From Zea mays (taxonomy: Eukaryota; Streptophyta; Magnoliopsida; Poales; Poaceae): DNA of 64,000 nt. The position numbers and the translations under genes are program-made. The notes beneath the pieces were generated by a model. It was not told the origin of the DNA, did not search any database, and saw only the letters and a program-made list of their open reading frames with translations. The DNA lies in NCBI RefSeq assembly GCF_902167145.1, contig NC_050099.1, positions 242,432,588-242,496,587 of the forward strand, read 5' to 3'. Positions 56,574 through 64,000 of this stretch are shown here, piece by piece (within the stretch, counting starts at the first letter, position 1; every line of letters begins with the position of its first letter).

Positions 56574-59500
56574 ATGTCTGAAGATAAGAAGGCTGCTGCC
56601 GAGATGAAGCTGAGTCTCTCTGAAGAGAAGAATCTGGGGTTTCTTATAGCAATGTCGAAGACCAATACAGAAAAAATCACCAAAGAGATTTTAGAAGGTT
56701 TGTCCGAAGATACTGATGACAGCGATAGTTATGATGTGGATAGTGGTGGTGAAGACTCCGAAGATCGCCCTTGGCGACCAAGCCATGCGGTTTTCGGCAA
56801 ATCAAGTATCAAAGAAAATCATCTTGTCAACATGAGAGGAAGATATTTCCGGGACTTGTCCGTTGTGAGGGCCGACGAAGGGGAAAAGACTTGTCCGAAC
56901 CCTGAAGAAAATGAAGTCGTAGTGTACCGAAGCTTTTTGAAAGCTGGACTTCGATTTCCCCTGAGCAACTTTGTCGTAGAAGTGCTGAAAATATTTGAAG
57001 TCTATCTTCACCAGCTTACCCCCGAAGCAATCATAAGGCTGAATATCTTCGTGTGGGCCGTGAGAAGCCAAGGTCTGGAACCTGATGCAAAAAGTTTCTG
57101 CAACATACACGAATTATCATACGAGACAAAACCTTGGGGTAAGGAACATTATCATAATAATTTTGGCTGCTACAGTTTTGTTTCTCGGTCTGGGTCAAGC
57201 TGTCCTGTGCCAACCTTTCGGAAGAGATGGCCCGGCGACTGGATGACAGAATGGTTTTATGTGAAGAATGATCTGAAAATACGGGAAAATATTAAAGGTA
57301 TAATCATGCGCCCTATTTGGCAAAGCTTCGGCCTGCGGAGGCCGAAGGTTGAAATGAATGAAGCTGCCGAAGAATGCCAGAGAGCCTTCGGAGTTATTTG
57401 TTCTTTTATTGGAACGAGAGATTTGGTCCAAGAGCATATTGCCTTCAGAGTATGGCCACTTGCGGAAAAATGGGAAATGTCGCAAGAGACCATAAAGGAG
57501 GCTGACGAAGGTGGACTTATCAGGCTGAAGTATACTTTCAAGTTCGGAGATAAATTCGTTGAGCCAGATGATGACTGGCTAAAAAGCATTGAAAATTTAA
57601 GTGATGAACTACTTGGGGCTTACTCGAAGGCCGAAGATACTGCATTGTCAGCAGCCTTCGGAGGCCGGAAAAAGAAAAGACTGAACCGAGTGTTTGACGC
57701 AATCGGGTTCGTCTACCCTGACTATCGTTATCCCACTCGGGGGCAGAAAAGAAAAGGTACGACCTCTGCGAAAGAAGAAGCTGCAGCTGCTCCTAGTGAG
57801 CCAGCACCGAAAAGAAAAAGGATAAAGGTCCTTACACATCGGCCACGTTATATTGAACCAGCCTCGGTGCCTGAGTTCACCGGAGAGACCTCTTCGACCA
57901 CCAAGGCTAAAGAGCCGACCTTGCTGGCAGAAGTCGCGGAAATGGCCGAAGCGCCACCAAGAACAGAATTGGAAGAACCAAAGATTCTGTTACTAGAAAC
58001 CAAAGAGATGGCCGAAGCGCCATCGACAGAAAAAATGGAAGAAGCAAAAGGATCGACCGAGGGATCAAAAATATCAGAAGTTTTAAGTCCTTCAGCAAAT
58101 GTCGAGACAATAAAAAACCAAAAGGGGCCAGCGGTAACTCCGAAAATAAAAAGAATGGCCAATGTGCTAGATGTTCTGGAGACAATTAAGTCCTCAAGCA
58201 CAACTCCGAAGAAGACTGTTGAAACTTCCGAAGCGAAAACTGAAATTTTCGATACTAAGGCTCCAGAGCAAGAAACTGAAGCTGAAGCTGGGCCCTCAGA
58301 GCCTACGAAGGTAAAATCCTTGGAAACCGAGGAAGAAAAAATGACGAAGCCAATTCTTGTTGAAGAAATCAGTGCTATTGCCCCCGAAGCATCCCCCAAA
58401 GTCCTTGATTATATTGTTCGACATGCTTCGGGGAAAAAATTATCAGAAAAAGAAAGGCAAGAGGCTCAGCTTTATGCCCAAAAACTGAAGTATCCAAAGG
58501 GGGCGTTAATATTCAACGGCAGCGGAGAAGAAGACTTCTTGTATTGTCTCCCTGACAGCAAGGAGATTGCTGTCTGTCGAGAGATGAGCAAGAGCTTCGG
58601 ATTCCCAACACTAGAAGACGGGCTCTCAGTGTTGTCGAAAAACGAACTGGACGACAGCCTGGCATACAATAGCTTAAAGGTACAAAAAATGAGATATTTG
58701 TATTTATTTTTTTTCTTGAGACCAAAATTTTTCATTTGCTTAAATTTATTGACGCACACACATTTTTCTTTGCAGGGCCTTATACTTAGCAATGCCCTCA
58801 GGGCCCAAAAAGATGCCGAAGACGAAGGATGCGCTATAGCCCTGAGCAACCTTCGTTCCGAAGTAATTGAACTAAGGAACGAAGGTCTTGAAAAAGATAA
58901 AATATTACATTCATTGATAAATAGAATAAAAGAAGACGAAACTACTTTTAAAGGTCAAGCTGAAGCTCAGAAGCGTGAAATTGAAGATCTTCGAAAACAA
59001 CTGGCCAGGGCTAAAGAGGAACGCATACTTGAAGAAACGAAGCGAGAACTTAGCGACCAATGGACAAATCATTTAGAAGGAACTGTTGAAGAGCTTCGTT
59101 CGTCCAAGAAAAGATGCTATGATAAATCTATGGAGTGTGTTAAGAAGATGAAAGCTAGCTTCGCCAGCGTCGGCGCATTCTCAAGCGAAGAAAACTTTAC
59201 AAGAGGCAACCCCGAAGGTCCCATCGAATGGATCAATCACGAAACTGAGGCCTTTGAGGAAATTTTAAATAGCCGCGGAGACATATGTGCTTTCTCGGGT
59301 GCCAGGGGGATTGCTACCATTTTGGAGAAAAAGGGCTGCGAGCATGTAAAGATTCTAGCGCAATCCGAAGCTACTTTGTCCTTCGAAGATGCAAGAGATC
59401 CTTCAGCCGAAGCCAGCATGGTTGGAGGAAAATTTTTCACCGATGTCTGGGATAATGGTGGTCGAGAAATGACCCGAGAAATTATCCAAAAAAGCGAAAA

Positions 59501-59798
59501 GGGCATTCACGATGCTAGAGAAGTAGCAAAGGCTGCTGAGAAAAGCGCAGAGTCCGAAGGGCAAATAGGTATTAACTAATGGTTTTTGTTGTGTTGTAAT
59601 TTTTAGTTTTAAACTTCGTTCGCAATTTGTAATAGCAATGTAGCCGTATCCTGTCCTCCTTCAGATCCTACTAAAGCGTCTCCGGGCCTTCACCCGAAAG
59701 GAGACGACGAAATTAAAAAGATGGCTGAAGCTATCATGGATGAAGTTGTTAATCGGCTCCTGAACGAAGCTGCGGAAGTTGTACTGAGAGAAGATTAA
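56574..59798 (+). CDS. Antisense three-exon gene of Z3 (1010 aa, complete)
   Basis: Exons 56574-58679, 58776-59568 and 59665-59798 (2106, 793, 134 bp, exactly as in Z2). Introns are 58680-58775 (96 bp, GTACAA...TTTGCAG, phase 0) and 59569-59664 (96 bp, GTATTA...CTTCAG, phase 1). Intron 1 happens to be open and in frame, so an unspliced reading gives one 1005-codon frame; Z1 and Z2 show that this is retention of an intron. The ATG at 56574 (MSEDKKAAAEMKLSLSEEKN) has A at -3; the 12 bases before it are open but start with GTG. The acidic segment is at 44-64, the Transposase_28-like region at about 120-235, the Lys/Pro/Glu linker at 395-640, and the coiled coil from 703. Same direction as the transposase gene, opposite to its own gag. 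Confidence 0.87.
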
Positions 59799-60237
59799 GT
59801 ACTATTGTAAAAACTTCTGAAATGTACTATATGTAACATCTTGTAACCCTGAATGTAATATGCTTGTTTTTATGGTTCAATTCTTTACGATGCATGAAAT
59901 TTTACATACGTACCGTTTTCGAGTCTTTGACGAAAAAACACCTTCCCTTCTTTTCATGCTTCGTGAAGAAGAATTTTTATTTATCACAACAATATCCGTA
60001 GTGTTTTGATGAAGAATATCCAAGCTTCGTGAAGATATTTTCCGAAGCTACACTTCCGAAGATCAATAGTGTATCTCCTTGTGACTTAGCATGATTTTCC
60101 CCGTTTTCAAAATATTCTTCTGAAGATCGATATTGTGTCCCCTTCTTGTGCCATATGCAGCATGATGTATGATGCTTATGTCATGCGAAATGATGTGATG
60201 ATGTTATGCTATGTAATAAAACACATAATCTTTTTAA
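59799..60237. other. Z3 spacer
   Basis: AT-rich, no gene. Equivalent to 1784-2280 of Z1, with one or two diverged 62-bp units (about 60040-60150). Confidence 0.5.
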
Positions 60238-60440
60238 ATCAGCGTTGACTTTTCGCTGTAAGCCTCCCTTAGGAGCTTCTTCGCCTTTTACTTCAGCGGA
60301 ATCAGCGTTTATTTTTCGCTGTAAGCCTCCCTTAGGAGCTTCTTCGCCTTTTACTTTCAGCGGTATTCGCGTTGACTTTTCGCGCTTCGCCTTTTACTTA
60401 GGCGGTATCAACGTTTATTTTTCGCTGTAAGCTCTGCATT
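60238..60440. repeat. Degenerate 60-bp repeat array (Z3)
   Basis: Three to four diverged, partly shortened units recognisable by cagcgttgacttttcgctgt and gcttcttcgccttttactt. Compared with Z1 and Z2, units have lost the gcattccc...acgtctttgg part. Confidence 0.8.
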
Positions 60441-60771
60441 CCCTTTGGAACGACTTTGGAGCAGAAAACTTACACTGCGCTCCCTTTGGAACGGCTTTTT
60501 GTAACTTCATCAAACTTACTCTGCATTCCTTAGAACGACTTTTTGTTGCTTCGAAGAATTCATACCGTGTCTTTTTAAAATAATTTTTTGATAATTCGAA
60601 GGTCCTCCTTGCTATTGCAAATCTTCAAGGTCCGACAACTTAAACCTGTGGAGAAGATATATTTTCCTTATGGCAGACAACAAAACTATTACTTGAAATT
60701 TAGAAAGTGTCCTTTATTACACAGAAAATAAAACTGAAATGAAGAAAACTGCTATCAAAATAGGATATTTG

Positions 60772-62289
60772 TCAATAGATGTGCTTCGACTCTGGCACAG
60801 TGCTATTGACTGTACGAGCTTTGGATTGTTCTCTGAAGTCCCTTTGGTGTGGAGCATATTGGCTCCCTTCTGGCTGTTGGCCTTGTTGCAGCGGTGGTGG
60901 AGGCGGAGGTTGTTGCCAGGAAGCTTGAGGTTGACTTGCCGAAGCAACAGAAACTGCAGGGTGGTTGCCTACATATTCTGGGATGTAAGGCGAATGATAC
61001 GAAGCAGTGTGCATGACCTGCTTCGGCTGAGCCTGTTGTGCTGCAGCTTCGGCTATTTCCTTTTGCTTCTGGATGGTAACATGGCACATCCTGGTGGTAT
61101 GGCCCTTATTCTCACCACAGAACAAGCAAAAAATTCTTCTTGGTTGATCTCCAAATCTTCCGCCGAAGCCCCTGGCGCCTCTGCCTCTTGGAGCTGGCGG
61201 TCGGAAGGAGCTTTGTTGTTGCCCCGAAGCCTGTGAGGAGCACTGTGGCCTTTGCTGCTGGCTCCCCCTATCATCATTTTGAGTAGAGTTGTGAATTGAC
61301 CTAACGTGCCTCGGATAGAATCTTCCTCCGAAGCCCCTGGTCATTTCAGAAAACCTGAAAGCCTCCTCCCTTCTTTGACGAAAATCATTATCGGCCCGAA
61401 TATACTCGTCCATCTTCTGAAGCAGCTTCTCCAAAGTTTGAGGAGGCTTCCTAGCAAAGTACTGAGCTGAAGGTCCTGGCCGAAGCCCCTTAATCATGGC
61501 CTCAATGACAATTTCGTTGGGCACTGTTGGTGCCTGTGCCCTTAAACGCAAGAACCTCCGGACATACGCCTGAAGGTATTCTTCGTGATCCTGGGTGCAC
61601 TGGAATAGAGCTTGAGCAGTGACCGTCTTCGTCTGAAACCCTTGGAAGCTGGTTAACAACAAGTCCTTCAGCTTTTGCCATGAAGTGATTGTTCCTGGTC
61701 GAAGGGAGGAATACTAGGTTTGAGCAACACTCCTAACAGCCATAACAAAAGATTTTGCCATGACTGCAGTATTGCCACCATACGAAGATACTGTTGCTTC
61801 GTAGCTCATCAGAAACTGCTTCGGGTCTGAATGGCCGTCGAATATGGGAAGCTGAGGCGGCTTGTAGGATGAAGGCCAAGGTGTAGCCTGCAGCTCAGCG
61901 GACAGAGGAGAAGCATCATCAAAAGCAAAATTTCCATGATGGAAATTGTCATACCAGTCATCTTCGTTGAGGAAACCCTCCTGATGAAGGTCTTAGTGCT
62001 GAGGCCTTCGGTTTGGCTCATCCTGGGTAAGATGACGAACTTCTTCAGAGGCTTCGTCTATCTGCCTTTGCAGTTCAGCTAGCCTGGCCATCTTTTCCTT
62101 CTTCCTCTGCACCTGTTGATGAAGCATCTCCATGTCTCTGATTTCTTGGTCTAGCTCATCCTCTAGCGGTGTCGGGCTGACAGCCTTCCTCTTCTTGCTT
62201 CGGGCCTCCCGAAGGGAGACAGTCTCCTGATTGGGGTCCAGCGGTTGCAGGGCTGCAGCCCCAGTTGCTGAAGCTTTCTTCGGCGCCAT
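60772..62289 (-). pseudogene. gag of Z3, two nonsense codons
   Basis: Same 1518-bp length and frame as in Z1 and Z2, start ATG at 62289 (MAPKKASATGAAALQ). TAA at 61995-61993 replaces Gln and TAG at 61716-61714 replaces Trp; both are C-to-T or G-to-A type changes. The zinc knuckle CLFCGENKGHTTRMC and the C-terminal SKHIY are retained in the open 60772-61662 part. No other lesion seen. Confidence 0.93.
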
Positions 62290-62364
62290 AGCGAAGGTTT
62301 ATGATCGCCGAAGGTATTTAAAAACTCAAAGAGTGGAAGTGAGTTCACCGGAGGTGGGCGCCAA

Positions 62365-63033
62365 TGTTGGGGACTTGTTCTCAAATGCTTCGGCTTAAGA
62401 ACAAGGCAACACAGAAAATGTTAAACGGTAAGGTCCTTCGTCCTTCGAAGCATTATCTCCCTTAGGATATAATGATTTTCGGACGAAGGTTATGAAGGGT
62501 GCACCTTCATAAACTCAACATACAATGATGACAAATGAATCATATGAAATATGGAGGGTAACATAAACAATCATATATTATTATTAACTTATTTTTGCAT
62601 TATTATTATAAAGAAATAGAAATGACATCAAATTACAAATGTACCTTCGGCTTGGAAGGAAATGAAAGTACAAGTGTGATGCAAAAGCAAGTGCCAAGTC
62701 AGCGTGAACAGTACGGGGGTACTATTCATCTATTTATAGGCACGGGACACAACTCATATAAAATTACATCCATGCCCTTTACATTTGGTAGTAATTCTAT
62801 AGTAATCCACCGAGGTCTGAATAGCCTTTTCATCTTTAAGTCGGTTTCCTTTTCTGCTACCACGCCGAAGCTTTCCCGCTCACATCTTCGGTACTGTATC
62901 AACCTTCGTATTATTTTGGGCTTCTCCTACTGTGATATCGACTCGAGTCCGAAGATACCTGTTCACACATTATACTCCAGAGACACTGTTAAATCCTGTT
63001 TTGAGGACCTTCGGAAGCCGAAGGCCCCCAACA
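62365..63033 (-). repeat. Z3 5' LTR with adjacent PBS
   Basis: The primer site (minus TTGGCGCCCACC) lies just inside at about 62348-62364. TATA (minus) is at 62730-62739. The stem-loop at 62706-62727 has one mismatch here (tactattcat instead of tactgttcat). Confidence 0.93.
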
Positions 63034-64000
63034 ACATAAGACTAATATGTACGATAAGCCATTAGGCATGTTTGTTGGCTCGAACCACCACCTACAATGC
63101 ACAATATTTGGGTTTGCTTTACTAGGAGACGAGACAGTTGATACATTCGAGTGGGTCTTCAATACGTTCAAAACATGCATGGGATGTGACGGACCACGAG
63201 TGATGTTGACAGGTATGTTGTAATAAAATGGCTCGTAATTATTATGGCACGTACTATATGATATCATATTGGCTTGCATGATGTTATGTAAATTTATCTA
63301 TTTCAGATCAAGACCCTGCCATGCCAATCGCACTTGGCAGAGTATTCCCAAACACAATACATCGATTGTGTTTGTGGCATGTGCAAAACAGGTATATGCC
63401 CCACTTGAATGAATTATATGCAAGATTTGAGGACATGGATTTCAAAACAAGGTTCCAATCTATAATACATCATCCATTGAATGAAATGGAGTTCGAGGCT
63501 GCCTAGCAAATGATGCTTGATGATTTCCAACTACACGAGAACAACACCCTTGCCAGATTATATGAAATACGCAAAGATTGGGTACCTGCATTTTTCAAAG
63601 GAGACTATTGTGGTCTTATGGTCTCTACACAACGAAGCGAGAGCATGAACAAGTTGGTGAAGAGTGCCCACGTGGATGCAAACACACCGCTTCATCAATT
63701 TGCAAAGCAAATGATGAAGCTCCTGCATAGTAGGAAGATGAAAGAGGCCAAAGAGGCACTAGGATGCATGGTAAGTGAAAAAAATAATAAACATATGTTT
63801 TATGCTATTAAAAACAAAACAGTATTAATACTATATTGTGTAATTTGCAGGGTCAAAAGGATACAACTACATTGTATATGTTTGAAATAAGAGTTGCAAG
63901 GGCATACACTAGAGCTGTGATGACAAGGTTTCAGGAGACAGTAAAATATGCAACTGCATACCGAATAGACCGTGATACAGAGGGTGAGGAACATGATTGG

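Larger units (their letters stand above)
55599..63033 (-). mobile_element. Z3: complete gag-only LTR retrotransposon inside the transposase gene
   Basis: 7435 bp with 669-bp LTRs (5' LTR 62365-63033, 3' LTR 55599-56267, minus orientation). The target duplication is a perfect ACATA (55594-55598 and 63034-63038). I count three differences between the LTRs (near 55949/62723, 56170/62936 and 56181/62951), so it is young. The LTRs are of the Z1 type rather than Z2. The gag has two nonsense codons, but the antisense gene is intact. Confidence 0.95.
53947..64000 (+). mobile_element. Mutator-like element (MULE) with FAR1-type transposase, 3' end outside the window
   Basis: The probable 5' terminal inverted repeat starts at 53947 (GGGAAGAGGTAATGGAAGCC). 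It is followed by about 470 bp of non-coding DNA, partly GC-rich just upstream of the ATG, then a transposase gene in + orientation. The left edge is set by the (TA)n tract; a 9-bp duplication cannot be verified because the 3' end is not in the window. The terminal motif resembles grass MULE ends. If the TIR call is wrong, the gene could instead be a domesticated FAR1-like relative. Confidence 0.6.
54421..64000 (+). pseudogene. MULE transposase with FAR1 DNA-binding domain, disrupted
   Basis: Exons: 54421-54708, 54777-55288, 55390-55598 continued at 63039-63212, 63307-63770, and 63851 to beyond the window. All introns have GT/AG ends (phases 0, 2, 1, 0; 68, 101, 94 and 80 bp). Exon 2 is a FAR1/WRKY-GCM1-type zinc domain (AYNFYSQYAYEVGFPLKKY ... 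VNYEHNHEF). Exons 3-4 are a MULE transposase core (VVTFDTT, HHLQCTIFGFALLGDETVDT, MLTDQDPAM, LCLWHVQNRY). Three lesions: a 9-T run at 55444-55452 that shifts the frame by one, element Z3 inserted 10 bp after the first catalytic Asp codon, and TAG at 63504-63506 in place of Trp. The role was transposition by DDE chemistry in the nucleus; the gene is now dead. Confidence 0.88.

Noticed and set aside
56562..59579. Single 1005-codon ORF in Z3 as the true coding sequence
   Set aside because: It starts at GTG and reads through 58680-58775, which has GT/AG ends and is interrupted by stops or frame changes in Z1 and Z2. It also misses the conserved third exon.

Overview
This is a grass chromosome segment, most likely maize or a close Zea/Andropogoneae relative. 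It is almost entirely nested LTR retrotransposons. The assignment rests on three things: TTCGG-rich gag-only elements of the Zeon/Cinful type, Sirevirus (Ty1/copia) LTRs carrying CCGGAC-GTCCGG palindromes, and a Mutator-like transposase with a FAR1-type DNA-binding domain. I see no ordinary host gene, tRNA or rRNA. Family names come from recognising motifs, not from a search.

Nesting, outermost first. Element D is a Sirevirus on the + strand whose 5' part lies left of the window (internal 6906-8415; 3' LTR 8416-9869 continuing at 52540-52802). Its internal region is interrupted on the left by E, a Ty3/gypsy Del/Tekay-like LTR (5003-6905), and E is interrupted by gag-only element Z1 (1-5002). 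D's 3' LTR is interrupted by Sirevirus B (9870-52534, minus, TSD TGGTG). B's 3' LTR holds a same-family Sirevirus A (10857-23330, plus, TSD AGTGT), and A carries a MITE (18988-19307, TSD CTA). B's integrase region holds element C (29919-47429, minus), a non-autonomous element with 3.4 kb LTRs and one 362-aa ORF of unknown function. C's 5' LTR holds gag-only element Z2 (37659-45201, plus, TSD ATAAC). B's gag holds a solo LTR (48932-49825, TSD AAATT). After about 1.1 kb of unassigned DNA comes a Mutator-like element (from about 53947 past the window end). Its FAR1/MULE transposase gene is split by gag-only element Z3 (55599-63033, minus, TSD ACATA).

The most interesting system is the Z family (Z1, Z2, Z3). 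Each copy has about 0.65 kb LTRs, a 505-codon gag and no protease, reverse transcriptase or integrase. Each also carries, on the opposite strand between gag and the 3' LTR, a three-exon gene for a 1010-aa protein. Its two introns have canonical GT/AG ends and the same phases in every copy. Exon lengths are identical (2106, 793, 134 bp) while intron lengths vary, and a TATA box lies about 145 bp upstream of the ATG. It looks like a genuine antisense transcription unit travelling in a non-autonomous retroelement. Gag is intact in Z1 and Z2; Z2's LTRs look identical, so it is probably a very recent insertion that depends on enzymes supplied by another element.

Sireviruses A and B are both dead and show largely complementary damage. 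A lost the catalytic core of reverse transcriptase and B lost RNase H, and both have stops and frameshifts. The transposase gene carries a homopolymer frameshift, a nonsense codon and the Z3 insertion.
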